A stretch of DNA of 64,000 bases, taken from the NCBI GenBank assembly GCA_937958005.1, contig CALGOB010000062.1, positions 147,616 through 211,615 of the forward strand, given 5' to 3'. The stretch comes from an uncultured Cyclobacteriaceae bacterium (lineage in GTDB: Bacteria > Bacteroidota > Bacteroidia > Cytophagales > Cyclobacteriaceae). The translations under genes were made by a program, and so were the position numbers. Below, one piece after another: positions 1 through 8,547 of the stretch. Each line of letters begins with the position of its first letter. The stretch's first letter is position 1. The notes under the pieces were generated by a model, which was not told where the DNA came from, ran no database searches, and saw nothing but the letters and a program-made list of their open reading frames with translations.

Positions 1-1201
1 CAAGCACTGTAAGGTAAATACCATCCTTTCTTTTTTGTTCTATCAATTTTTCCATAGCCGTGTTACTTGATTCGCCTACATTAAAATCGCCATCAGTTGC
101 TAAAATCACACGATTATTTCCATTTTCAACAAAATGTTCTTTGGCCTTTTTATAGGCTAGCTCTATTCCTGCACCTCCAGCTGTAGAACCTCCAGCTTGT
201 AAGTTGTCCAATGCCTTAATTATTTTCTCGCTTTCATCACCGCTAGTTGGTGCTAAGACTAAGCCTGCCGCACCTGCATATACGATGATAGAGACTTTAT
301 CTTCTGGCCTAAGCTGTTTTGTCAATAAGCGAAAAGCTGATTTTAATAAAGGCAGTTTATTTGCTGCATTCATAGAACCAGACACATCTATCAAAAACAC
401 CAAATTAGATGGGGGCAATTCTTTATGATCTATTCTTTTGCCTTGTAAGCCAATATGTATCAATTGGTGATTTCTATTCCATGGTGCTAAAGCCACTTCG
501 GTATGGATTGCAAATGGATTTTTAGCAGATTTAGGGCCTTGATAATCATACTCAAAATAATTGATCATTTCTTCTACCCTTACCGCATCCACAGGTGGTC
601 TTTGACCATTGTTTAAAAACCTCCTCACATTACTATAGCTGGCTACGTCTACATCAATAGAAAAAGTAGAATAAGGTGATTTTTGAGGAATGAGGAATCC
701 AGTTTCTTTCACAGAAGCATACTCTTCAGTGTTTATCTGAACATTTCCTATTGAATTTTGAGGAGTCCAACTCAAGTTTGAATTCGATTGTCTTTCAAAA
801 TTCTTTTTCTGATGGTTTATCTTAGCCACATGTGAGGCATCATCTATTTCATTTACAGCCTCAGGTCTGTGTATTATTATCTCTTCAACTTCTGTTTCTG
901 TGACTATATGCACTAAAAAGGCTTCTACTATAGTTCTACCTGCTACAGGCACCTGCAATGTTTCGTATCCTATTTTCTCAAAAGTCAAATAACTATTCTT
1001 GCTAGGTACATCAATCTCATACCTCCCGAACTGATCTGTCTTTGTTGACTCACTTTTCCCTTTTACTTTGACAATTACGTTAGGCATTCGCTTGCTTGTA
1101 ATCCCATCATATACAATTCCTGTGACGTGGTGACTAATATTTGTTTTGAAACTCGTAATTACAATTACGGTCATTAACAGAAGTATTCTTTTTAATTTCA
1201 T
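1..1201 (-). CDS. von Willebrand factor A domain protein with carboxypeptidase-regulatory-like N-terminus (3' end cut off)
   Basis: I translated the reverse strand from the ATG at 1201-1199; about 400 codons are open to the window edge, so the C-terminus is missing. A signal-peptide-like start (MKLKRILLLMTVIVITSF) is followed by a carboxypeptidase-regulatory-like domain (about 25-95), then the conserved N-terminal vWA extension (YSTFSIDVDVASYSNVRRF) and a vWA domain with the metal-binding motif DVSGS near residue 270 and a later ATDGDF. This is the YfbK-like family, common in Bacteroidota as an exported, probably periplasmic or outer-membrane protein; no precise function is known. It is divergent from the sigma/anti-sigma pair at 1310-3006, an arrangement that suggests shared control. 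Domain assignment is firm, role is not. Confidence 0.85.
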   Translation of the reverse strand, partial: MKLKRILLLMTVIVITSFKTNISHHVTGIVYDGITSKRMPNVIVKVKGKSESTKTDQFGRYEIDVPSKNSYLTFEKIGYETLQVPVAGRTIVEAFLVHIVTETEVEEIIIHRPEAVNEIDDASHVAKINHQKKNFERQSNSNLSWTPQNSIGNVQINTEEYASVKETGFLIPQKSPYSTFSIDVDVASYSNVRRFLNNGQRPPVDAVRVEEMINYFEYDYQGPKSAKNPFAIHTEVALAPWNRNHQLIHIGLQGKRIDHKELPPSNLVFLIDVSGSMNAANKLPLLKSAFRLLTKQLRPEDKVSIIVYAGAAGLVLAPTSGDESEKIIKALDNLQAGGSTAGGAGIELAYKKAKEHFVENGNNRVILATDGDFNVGESSNTAMEKLIEQKRKDGIYLTVL

Positions 1202-1309
1202 TTCCTATTTGATTTGATTTTCAAATAGAGGATGTGAAAATCAAATAATTCCATAAACAATTGCTGAAAATTTTTAAAATAATCTTAAAAAACTAATTTT
1301 AGCAGCTGA

Positions 1310-1873
1310 ATGGGAGATCAAAGTCCAGAAGAAATCAGTGATCAACAAATATTGCAGGCTTTCCAAAGTGAGGATAAAAAAGCTTTGCAATACCTATACC
1401 ATAAATATCTTCATGTGATCTATGGGGTATGTCTCAAATATCTCCATTCCAAGGAAGAGGCTCAAGATGCTACTAGTGACCTCTTTGAAAAGTTTAATGA
1501 CATCAACATACCTGAAGGAATAAACAATCTAAAATCTTGGATTTATGTCGTTTCAAAAAACCACTGTTTAATGCAGCTAAGAAAGAAAAAAGAAAAAACA
1601 ATTTCCCTTTCTCCGCATATTGTTATGGAATATGAAGTTGAAATGCATCCTATTGATAAGGAATTAAAAGCACAAGCAGAGATAGACATATTATTGCTTT
1701 GTATCAAAGCACTTAAAAATGAACAAAAAAGTTGTGTTGAACTGTTTTATTTGAGTAAGTTCTGTTATCAAGACATTGTAGATAAAACTGGTTTTGAACT
1801 AAAAAAAGTAAAAAGTTATATCCAGAACGGAAAAAGAAATCTTAAAATTTGCATAGAATCTAAAGGCCAATGA
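1310..1873 (+). CDS. ECF-type RNA polymerase sigma factor
   Basis: 187 aa. Region 2 is seen at about residues 20-90 (ALQYLYHKYLHVIYGVCLKY, then SKEEAQDATSDLFEKF and LKSWIYVVSKNHCLMQLRK). Region 4 lies at about 130-180 (CVELFYLSKFCYQDIVDKTG, KKVKSYIQNGKRNLK), the helix-turn-helix that reads the -35 box. Its stop TGA overlaps the ATG of the next gene by 4 bp (ATGA at 1870-1873), so the two are translationally coupled as a sigma/anti-sigma pair. It probably drives its own operon and perhaps the divergent vWA gene; the target promoters are not visible. Confidence 0.9.
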   Translation: MGDQSPEEISDQQILQAFQSEDKKALQYLYHKYLHVIYGVCLKYLHSKEEAQDATSDLFEKFNDINIPEGINNLKSWIYVVSKNHCLMQLRKKKEKTISLSPHIVMEYEVEMHPIDKELKAQAEIDILLLCIKALKNEQKSCVELFYLSKFCYQDIVDKTGFELKKVKSYIQNGKRNLKICIESKGQ

Positions 1874-3006
1874 GTCAAAAGAAATCACATATCTCTTCAG
1901 AAATGTATGAAAAATACCTAAGTGGGCAGCTTAGTAAAGAAGAAGCCTATGAAGTAGAAAAAATCATGCAATCTTTTGAATTATATGATGATGCACTAGA
2001 AGGCCTTGAGTCTCTAAATACTACTCACCTAAAGCAAGAAATTGATTTACTGAAAGAAAAGGTCTCTCTACCCAACCATAAAAGTGAAGGAAAGACTCTG
2101 TGGTTTAAAATAGCTGCTGCTGTTTTACTATTAATAACTTCATCTTTAATCATATGGCAAATAGTCCCAAACAGCAGACTCAAAAATGAATTAGGCAGTA
2201 TTCAAAAGGAAGAAAGTCCTTTATGGTCACCGGAAAATAATAACGATGATTTCGTCAAAGCGAATGATACAACATTACCTATAAAAGAAAAAAAAGACAG
2301 GGCTGAGGTTGAAGCAGAACTAGCATTAAATAATCGATTAGAAGATAAATCAAATAGGAGGTCAGAAGTGCCGCAAACTGAAACGCCTGTTGCGCAAAAA
2401 ATAACAATTCCTGAACCAGTCTTAGCAAATAGTGGAATATTAGAAGAACTCTTAGAAGATGAGTTTTTGATTGAAGTAGAAGAATCTGAAGAAGTAATGG
2501 AAGAAATGAGTCTAGATGATATTGTATTGGAATCAGCCTCATTAGCAAATAGCACAGAAGAAAATAAGTCTACTCAAGGGGTGCTCCCTCCCACTACTGC
2601 GTCATTGGTAGACACTTCTTCTAGGTTGGCTTCTGATGAGTATCTTGACAGCCTGGAAGAGGGAGATCATACAAGCGCCAATTATACACTCAAAAAAGTA
2701 AGAGAAAAATCAGAAGAATTTTTGGTTAGCTCTGCAAGACCAATAGGTGGTTTTGAGAACTTCAACAAATACCTAGCAAAAAATAACATCAGGCGAAAAC
2801 CTAAGAAAAAACACCAATCAGTCACTATCCAATTTGAAGTTAAAGTAAATAGTTCATTGCAAAATATTCACATTATAAGAGGAGATACCATACTTGGCCA
2901 TCAGATAATTCCGATTTTATTGAATGGGCCACAATGGATTCCTTCTCAAGATTCTAGCAAAAACGTAGTAATTGAAATTTTTTATAAAAAAAGCGAAAAA
3001 AAATAA
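1870..3006 (+). CDS. Anti-sigma-like membrane protein with TonB-like C-terminal domain
   Basis: 378 aa. The N-terminal cytoplasmic part (about 1-75: SSEMYEKYLSGQLSKEEAYE, ALEGLE) resembles the short sigma-binding segment of Bacteroidota anti-sigma proteins. One membrane helix follows at about 77-98 (FKIAAAVLLLITSSLIIWQI). A long acidic, low-complexity periplasmic stretch (about 110-285) leads to a C-terminal domain (about 293-375: RPIGGFENFNKYLAKN, VTIQFEVKVNSSLQNIHIIR, ILLNGPQWIP) that matches the TonB C-terminal/energy-transducer fold. Known family members carry both parts; that it senses an envelope signal and controls the sigma factor at 1310 is inference from the 4-bp overlap. Confidence 0.75.
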   Translation: MSQKKSHISSEMYEKYLSGQLSKEEAYEVEKIMQSFELYDDALEGLESLNTTHLKQEIDLLKEKVSLPNHKSEGKTLWFKIAAAVLLLITSSLIIWQIVPNSRLKNELGSIQKEESPLWSPENNNDDFVKANDTTLPIKEKKDRAEVEAELALNNRLEDKSNRRSEVPQTETPVAQKITIPEPVLANSGILEELLEDEFLIEVEESEEVMEEMSLDDIVLESASLANSTEENKSTQGVLPPTTASLVDTSSRLASDEYLDSLEEGDHTSANYTLKKVREKSEEFLVSSARPIGGFENFNKYLAKNNIRRKPKKKHQSVTIQFEVKVNSSLQNIHIIRGDTILGHQIIPILLNGPQWIPSQDSSKNVVIEIFYKKSEKK

Positions 3007-3278
3007 AAACAAATCAACTTAGAATAGTACAATGAAATATAAATTTTCTTCATGAAATATTATTCTAATTTTATCTATTTTACATCCAAAAAATTCTGTT
3101 TTGATTGTGTTTATCCAGCATTACAATGCGAAAAATGCAGAACTTAAAAATGCTCTATCAGCACCTTAAAAACCACTCCTCTTTGTTAAAGATAAGCACT
3201 TAATGATTTCATAAACTTTGTTAATAAAAATTAACAATCAGAGACTAAACTTAAAATATTATTCTGCGTAATATTGCA

Positions 3279-3322
3279 TAGAAACTCAATAACAGAATAT
3301 AATTACGCTAGAAACTCAATAA
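3279..3322 (+). repeat. Direct repeat TAGAAACTCAATAA, two copies 30 bp apart
   Basis: The 14-mer occurs at 3279-3292 and 3309-3322, just before the start of the small secreted protein at 3328. The rest of the gap 3007-3278 is AT-rich with no gene that I can support. The repeat could be a regulatory site or chance duplication. Confidence 0.5.
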
Positions 3323-3327
3323 GAATA

Positions 3328-3642
3328 ATGAAAAAAGTAACGTTTTTAACATTTGCGGCAATAGTGTACTTCGCATCGTTTACATACGCAACAGACCCGA
3401 AAGAAAGTAGGGAAGAGAATTACGATTGGTTGGTAGAAGAGATAGATTTTTTAACCCAAGATGACCTTTCTTTAAAAGAAGTAAAGACCACAGTTTTTAT
3501 TTATGACAAAGAAGGAAATGAAGTAGTGAACTTTGAAGAAGCTGCTTATGATACTTTATCTGTAAACCTTAAAAGAACAATGAATAAGAGTGAATTCTTA
3601 TTCGAAACTAAGGGCGATAAAGTATATATTTTATCAGAATAA
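3328..3642 (+). CDS. Small secreted protein of unknown function
   Basis: 104 aa from the ATG at 3328; a longer frame starts at 3274 but would put 18 non-conserved-looking residues in front of a good signal peptide (MKKVTFLTFAAIVYFASFTYA, cleavage after about residue 21). The mature part is about 83 aa, acidic, with no cysteines and no motif that I recognise (TDPKESREENYDWLVEEIDF, FIYDKEGNEVVNF). It is followed by a strong terminator at 3669-3700, so it is probably its own transcript. Function unknown; a real gene because of the signal peptide, codon use and terminator. Confidence 0.65.
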   Translation: MKKVTFLTFAAIVYFASFTYATDPKESREENYDWLVEEIDFLTQDDLSLKEVKTTVFIYDKEGNEVVNFEEAAYDTLSVNLKRTMNKSEFLFETKGDKVYILSE

Positions 3643-3668
3643 ATAGAATGAACATTATTTATAAAAGT

Positions 3669-3700
3669 AAAAGAGATAATTTTTAATTATCTCTTTTTTT
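3669..3700 (+). terminator. Rho-independent terminator after the small secreted protein
   Basis: Inverted repeat AAAGAGATAATT / AATTATCTCTTT with a very short loop followed by a run of T, 27 bp after the stop at 3642. An A-rich left side means that it could also work in the other direction for the gene at 4030-6558, though a repeat element lies between. Confidence 0.8.
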
Positions 3701-3743
3701 TATCTTAAAAAACCCAAGGCAACGACCATAATATGCAATTTTA

Positions 3744-3921
3744 ACCCGAATGATGCAATAGAAATTTGATGCAACCCCTAACCAACAATCATTTAGCCAC
3801 TTAAATCCTAATTTCCTACTCACCATAATGGAGACTATGTCTGCGTTGCAAATCAGAATTTAAGCAGCTATCTAACAGCCATTTATGATTTTCTCTTAAA
3901 AGTCTAATGCATCATTCGGGC
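3744..3921 (-). repeat. MITE-like element, copy A (178 bp)
   Basis: Ends are inverted repeats of CCCGAATGATGCATTAGA (one mismatch between ends). Copy B at 56254-56431 is the same length, in opposite orientation, and differs at roughly eight positions by eye; copy C at 63438-63580 is truncated. Flanks are TTA on both sides here and TAA on both sides of copy B, consistent with a 3-bp TNA target duplication, although the surroundings are AT-rich. No open reading frame of note is inside. It would be a non-autonomous element moved by a transposase not present in the window. Confidence 0.85.
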
Positions 3922-4029
3922 TTAAAATATAATTAAAATCAGGTCATTACCTACGATTACATCTTCAATATCACTAAAATGGCAGTATAAAGCCGTGTAT
4001 CTTTCTATAACTTTTTCTTCATCATCCGT

Positions 4030-6558
4030 TTAAAAACTCCAATCTTTCTTCCAAGTATCTATCACGTCAAAAGATATTTTAAAGTTGGAAGTAGGTGTAT
4101 TCCTATTAGATTCTGCTACTACCCCATAAATACCCAATCTTAACCGCCTTCTAGCCCCAAGCTTAAAAATCCTTTCTATCCCTCCAAACAGCTCTTGATA
4201 TCTGAAGTTATTTTCTTTTACCCATAAAAAGCCAGCACCTGCAACTACTCGAATCCTAGATTTTTTGATCAATGGAAGATTGTTGACTAATGCTCCATTA
4301 AAATGATGAATATGGTGAAATTCAAAAAATAAATCACTGGTATTTAAAGATTGGTCTAGGATTTGAAAAGAATGAAGTGGATCTGAATATAATATAGGAT
4401 CTGATTGCCTAAATCTTTTGATATCAATCTCTCTGAGGTCTTTATTATTGACGAATTTTCCTAGTTCAACATTATATTTAGAGTTCCCCAATACTCCAAA
4501 AATCACATCTTGATCCAAAGAAACACTTAAGTAATCAAAATTAATATCACTAGATAGTAATCCATCCCATCCTTTACGATGTGTTAAGCTAATAGTAGGG
4601 TAATTACTTCCTACAATAATCTTTCTGTTTGGTTCTGAAATATATCGTTGCTGTGGGGTATATGAGATTCTGGTTTCTGTAATTATTGCCCTATAATCTT
4701 CAAATGTCAAAACTTCACTATCCTCTGCAATCCCTATTCTGTTGATAACCGTATTTGTCTGAAACCCTTCTAGTGACTTCCTATCATTGATATTGATGGA
4801 ATTACTCAAATAAAAACCATTAAAGAGTTCTCGTGAATGAACAACACCAAGTCTATCATGTAAAATATAATTAGAGGCCCTTAACTGATTTAGAAATGCA
4901 TCAAAACTGTTAATAGAATAGAATGATCTCCCTACAGCGACATTGATACGTCCAAAATGATATGGGTCATATAAGTGCCCAACATTCACATTGCCCTGCA
5001 TATCCCTGTTTTGCAAACCATAGCTTAGATCTCCCCAAATACCAATTGATTTCCCATTTTCAAATCTCCTATAATAATTGGCTGAGGGAGTAAGGCGCAC
5101 CCCTCCTATTACTTCAAATGTGATCAGTCCGAATATGGGGAACAGATAGATGTGACTTTTCTTCTCATTATTTCGAAAACCTGGTCCATCAAAGAATAAT
5201 TCGGTAAAAGAAATTTTGTTGTATATCGCTTGAATAGAATCTTGATAATCTTTACTTTTTACTACCCTTTCAATACTATCTTTATAGTGTACAAACGCTA
5301 ATTCTTTAGTAGAAAGTGGTTCGGGTCTTGAGCTATTCCAATAAGTTGAATCTCTTTTATAAGCTTCCTGAGTGGTCACAGAGATCTCATTATCAAAAAA
5401 TTTATCGGGAAACTGATAGTTTTTTTCAAAACTCTTATAGTTAAAAACGGTATTGCCTTTAAAGTTTTTAAACCGACCTTGTTTAGTTTCATAGGCAAAC
5501 TCCAGTCTTTGTTGAATCCAAGTGTCATCTATCTCTTCATAACCTAAGTTAATTTTAAATTTATCATAGAATTTCAACCCCCCTTTATCCAACGATACTT
5601 CTAACTTGTTGATATTCCAAAGTTCATCATTTACATAAATAAATCCTTTAACAGATGAACTACCAGATTTACGAGGAGTAATGCTGATCTTATAAACCAA
5701 CCTTTCATTTTCCACAGTAGTTTCCACTAATTTATACTTATAGGTTAAGATTGCAGTTCTGCTAATAGGTGATATAATTGGCACCTCTGTTATTTCGGGC
5801 ATTCTTACTAAATTTTTATAGAAGTTAAAATCAGACTGACCAAAGGTTGGTATAAACAAACCACTTTTGTTCCCATAAACCTTGTATCCTGTTCTCTCTT
5901 CTTTATAATTATTAGGTGCTTGAAAATTGAGCGTTAACTGAACCTCCATTAAACTAATTTTATTAAACTCATTTTCCCTTTCAAGCTTCTCTTTTTCAAA
6001 AACATCGCCACTATCCTCTTGAGATTCTATTCTTATAGCAGCTTTTGCGACCCTTCTTTTTCGTTCTTTCTCATCTATAATTTCAGTTGCCTTAATATAA
6101 ATCTCACTTTTAAAGCTAGCAATCTGGGAAAGGTACTTTTCTCTATTTTTGATCACATTTTGAATAATCTCAACAGCAGGGTCTTTTCTTTTAGCTTTCA
6201 CTACTATTTCATTTAAAGCAATATCTGAAGTCCTTAAATAGATATTCTTCTTCACTGGACTATCATGGATAACTATATTTAGTTGCTTAGTCTCATACCC
6301 CACTGCTGTTACAGCCATTTGATAGCTCCCTGGTGCTATATTCAAGAAATATTTCCCATTGGCATCACTGCTAGTCCCAGATGATAATTCTCTAACATAA
6401 ATATTCACAAAAGGTACAGGTTGGTTTTGGTCATCCAAGATAAAACCACTAATGCTTTGTGAATAACCTTGAAAAACACCCAAAGAGAGGAGAAGAAACA
6501 AAGAAATCCTATAGGATTTCCTTTTATTTAGACTATGGTTTATAGATCGATTTTGCAT
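4030..6558 (-). CDS. DUF5686 family outer-membrane protein with carboxypeptidase-regulatory-like domain
   Basis: 842 aa. A signal peptide (SYRISLFLLLSLGVFQGYSQ, ending about residue 34) precedes a carboxypeptidase-regulatory-like beta-sandwich (about 35-112: SISGFILDDQNQPVPFVNIY, GTSSDANGKYFLNI, VGYETKQL). The remaining 700 residues fit the DUF5686 family, predicted to be an outer-membrane beta-barrel specific to Bacteroidota (DPAVEIIQNVIKNREKYLSQ motif at about 127-146; many alternating aromatic strands; C-terminal FDVIDTWKKDWSF). Such proteins are thought to export or anchor something at the surface, but no substrate is known. It stands alone on the reverse strand between copy A of the MITE and the GC-rich element at 6701. 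Confidence 0.85.
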   Translation of the reverse strand: MQNRSINHSLNKRKSYRISLFLLLSLGVFQGYSQSISGFILDDQNQPVPFVNIYVRELSSGTSSDANGKYFLNIAPGSYQMAVTAVGYETKQLNIVIHDSPVKKNIYLRTSDIALNEIVVKAKRKDPAVEIIQNVIKNREKYLSQIASFKSEIYIKATEIIDEKERKRRVAKAAIRIESQEDSGDVFEKEKLERENEFNKISLMEVQLTLNFQAPNNYKEERTGYKVYGNKSGLFIPTFGQSDFNFYKNLVRMPEITEVPIISPISRTAILTYKYKLVETTVENERLVYKISITPRKSGSSSVKGFIYVNDELWNINKLEVSLDKGGLKFYDKFKINLGYEEIDDTWIQQRLEFAYETKQGRFKNFKGNTVFNYKSFEKNYQFPDKFFDNEISVTTQEAYKRDSTYWNSSRPEPLSTKELAFVHYKDSIERVVKSKDYQDSIQAIYNKISFTELFFDGPGFRNNEKKSHIYLFPIFGLITFEVIGGVRLTPSANYYRRFENGKSIGIWGDLSYGLQNRDMQGNVNVGHLYDPYHFGRINVAVGRSFYSINSFDAFLNQLRASNYILHDRLGVVHSRELFNGFYLSNSININDRKSLEGFQTNTVINRIGIAEDSEVLTFEDYRAIITETRISYTPQQRYISEPNRKIIVGSNYPTISLTHRKGWDGLLSSDINFDYLSVSLDQDVIFGVLGNSKYNVELGKFVNNKDLREIDIKRFRQSDPILYSDPLHSFQILDQSLNTSDLFFEFHHIHHFNGALVNNLPLIKKSRIRVVAGAGFLWVKENNFRYQELFGGIERIFKLGARRRLRLGIYGVVAESNRNTPTSNFKISFDVIDTWKKDWSF

Positions 6559-6700
6559 AAAGTTATAATTTAATTAATTAAACATACACGTGAAATGCAA
6601 GTAGGTTCAGTTGTATCAGATAAAAACTCATTTTTTTTCTTTAGATGTTCTTTATTAGATGAAATGCAGCTTAATTGATTTTCGTTGCATCATTTTTTAT

Positions 6701-7066
6701 TACTAGTATCCAAGTAAATAATTTAATGTGTTTCCTACCCGAAACTTCTACTTTTAGATCTTCATGCAGGAGGGTTGGCCTGTCAAAAACCCCGGCAGAG
6801 CCGAGATGGCGTACCATGTTGTTTTTGACCGCCAAGCGGCCTTGTAGATTTTTTTGACGGTCCGCCGGTTCCGTTTTTTCAGGGGCCCGCCCCCGCGGTA
6901 TGGGAAAAATGAATCGGACTGCCGACGCAGAAAGCCTCTAATTTTAGGAATACTCAATTCTAGAGAGCCGCCGTGGAACGGTGTTTTTCAGGATAAGGAA
7001 AAACCCTTATTCAAATTGACTCAGGAGGCATTTTTCTTAAATTTGAAATTTAGTTGGATGCCAGTA
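6701..7066. mobile_element. GC-rich non-coding mobile element E1 (366 bp) with TIRs and 9-bp target duplication
   Basis: Ends are imperfect inverted repeats: TACTAGTATCCAAGTAAAT at 6701 and the complement of TACTGGCATCCAACTAAAT ending at 7066. The 9 bases ATTTTTTAT occur directly outside both ends (6692-6700 and 7067-7075), an exact target-site duplication. The interior is far richer in G and C than its neighbours and folds strongly: GTCAAAAAC pairs with GTTTTTGAC around 6781-6829, GGGGCCCGCCCC near 6882, and GTTTTTC/GAAAAAC near 6982-7003. A second member (54429-54793) has almost the same length and its own 9-bp duplication. Frames open across it are not genes: they differ between copies. 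Confidence 0.85.
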
Positions 7067-7118
7067 ATTTTTTATTAGATTTTATACAAAAGATTTTGGT
7101 GATGTATCATATGTAATG

Positions 7119-7530
7119 TTATAACATCTCCAAGTTATGTTGCCAGAAGAACCAAACGATAGTCAAGTTATGCCATTTATCATACTTAGAAAATGATAGT
7201 GATTTTCTAACAAGCCTACAGACCCTTACCCTGATTTTAGTATTGAATCTTTCAATATAAAAGGTTAGGTCTTTTCCTACTTTATGCTGTCCTTTTTGAG
7301 ATGATACTTTTGTAGGCTTCCCAATCATCGGTTTCAAAGCTGGGGTTTCGTAAAGTATGTGGGATTTTATCCCAGAATTTCTTTGCAGCATTTTTACCTC
7401 TACCTCCAATATGGTGAATAATGACCAAGTGATGGACAAGGTCATCAGCTATCTAAACCCAACGCTTATGTACAAAAATCAACCTGGACACCAAACTACT
7501 TGTAATTCCCTTGGTTCTTTTAGCTTATCG
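7119..7530 (-). pseudogene. Decayed IS1-family transposase (C-terminal part)
   Basis: Reading the reverse strand in two frames recovers a continuous IS1-type transposase tail: KRWV, an in-frame stop in place of a Trp codon, then IADDLVHHLVIIHHIGGRGK, FETDDWEAYKS, a frameshift near 7280, and KVGKDLTFYIERFNTKIRVR, RLVRKSLSFSKYDKWHNLTI. The IERFN...R.RRLVRK.. block with the preceding TDDW is the hallmark of the IS1 DDE transposase C-terminus. At least one frameshift and two premature stops make it inactive, and the N-terminal part is not recognisable. Upstream limit is approximate. Confidence 0.75.
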
Positions 7531-7971
7531 GCTGACAGTCCAAGGACTTAGCAAAACTTAATAAAACCAAAGTTCTTTTCTAAAATAGACATGATCACTG
7601 TTTATTTATTATAGCTTTTTATTTACATATATCGCCTTGATCTGTGTCCCCACAGATCACTTAAACTAAAGAAGTTGATCAGACATGTTAGGTATACAAA
7701 ATCAACCGTGATAATCTTTAATGATATAAAGTTTACTACAATTTTAATTCTACATTCAAAATGAGGTTGACTCGCTACTTTTGAGCTGCTTATTTAAGTT
7801 ATTCATTGATGCTAGAATAAATGCCATAGATCAGTTAAAAAGATTCATCTGTCGAAATAGTGCGATTACAGCCTTTAAAAAGCCGTTAAGTCTTACAAAT
7901 TGTTACTAGCTTTGAAATATCAAAACATATTTAGAGTATAGTTTTATTAAATCACCAAGATTAATCCCGCT
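7531..7971. other. Intergenic region, no gene seen
   Basis: About 440 bp of AT-rich sequence with stops in all frames. A 25-bp stretch around 7699-7726 (ATACAAAATCAACCGTGATA and following) recurs at 35104-35134, the only recognisable feature. Confidence 0.6.
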
Positions 7972-8547
7972 ATGAAAAAAGTATTGATTATTACCGCATA
8001 TGATAATGAATCCAATGAAAGCCTCCACCATAAATTATTAATGGATGCTATATTTAATTATTCGGATATAACTATCAGAAATTTAAATAATGTACACAAT
8101 ACTGATGGTTTTGATGTAGCTGAAGAACAAGTTCAACTCATGCTAGCGGATGTAGTTATTTTCCAATTTCCTGTAATCAACGAAAAAGTTTCAAGGTTAA
8201 TCCCTAAATATTTTAAAGAAGTCTTTGAATCCAATTTTGCTTTTAGCCAAGATCAATCACATTTATCAATACACAAACGTGTTGGGTTGATTTCAATTGT
8301 TGAAGGTGAAAAAATCCCTATGGCTCTTTGCAAAGGTGTCTTGCTAAAACCTGTAGAAAAAATCATTAATGAGTGTGATTGGGATCTATGTGGTTCTATG
8401 GAAATAATCTCTAATGATCAATGTGGTTTTTGTAGAGTATCACAATCAGGGACAGCCAAAATGAGACCTACCGGTAAAGGCAAAGAAGAAGTTTATATGC
8501 AATTTTTAGCTGATATTTCACAAACCAAAGTGGAGTCATTAGTTTAA
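7972..8547 (+). CDS. Flavodoxin-fold NAD(P)H oxidoreductase-like protein
   Basis: 191 aa. The start MKKVLIITAYDNESNESLHHK is the first strand and phosphate-loop region of the flavodoxin-like fold (NAD(P)H-quinone reductase/KefF-type family), followed by the family's EEQVQLMLADVVIFQFPV strand-helix pattern (about residues 51-68) and the KRVGLISI strand (about 102-109). In relatives the FQFP is followed by a W/Y-containing loop that contacts flavin and substrate; here it is VINEKVSRLIPKYF, so flavin binding is uncertain. Proteins of this family reduce quinones or regulate potassium efflux. It appears monocistronic. Fold assignment good, activity unknown. Confidence 0.7.
   Translation: MKKVLIITAYDNESNESLHHKLLMDAIFNYSDITIRNLNNVHNTDGFDVAEEQVQLMLADVVIFQFPVINEKVSRLIPKYFKEVFESNFAFSQDQSHLSIHKRVGLISIVEGEKIPMALCKGVLLKPVEKIINECDWDLCGSMEIISNDQCGFCRVSQSGTAKMRPTGKGKEEVYMQFLADISQTKVESLV

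Noticed and set aside
2202..2555. Reverse-strand frames inside the anti-sigma gene
   Set aside because: Mirror of the acidic, GAA-rich low-complexity region; Ser/Leu-rich shadow translations only.
6701..7066. E1 considered as an integron attC site or a retron/group II intron fragment
   Set aside because: Exact 9-bp target duplications at both copies point to DDE-type transposition; no reverse transcriptase, intron domain V or integrase core site is visible.
6754..7078. Open frames on both strands across the GC-rich element E1 (and 54465-54767 across E3)
   Set aside because: High GC removes stop codons by chance; the predicted peptides of E1 and E3 are not alike although the elements are, so they are not coding.
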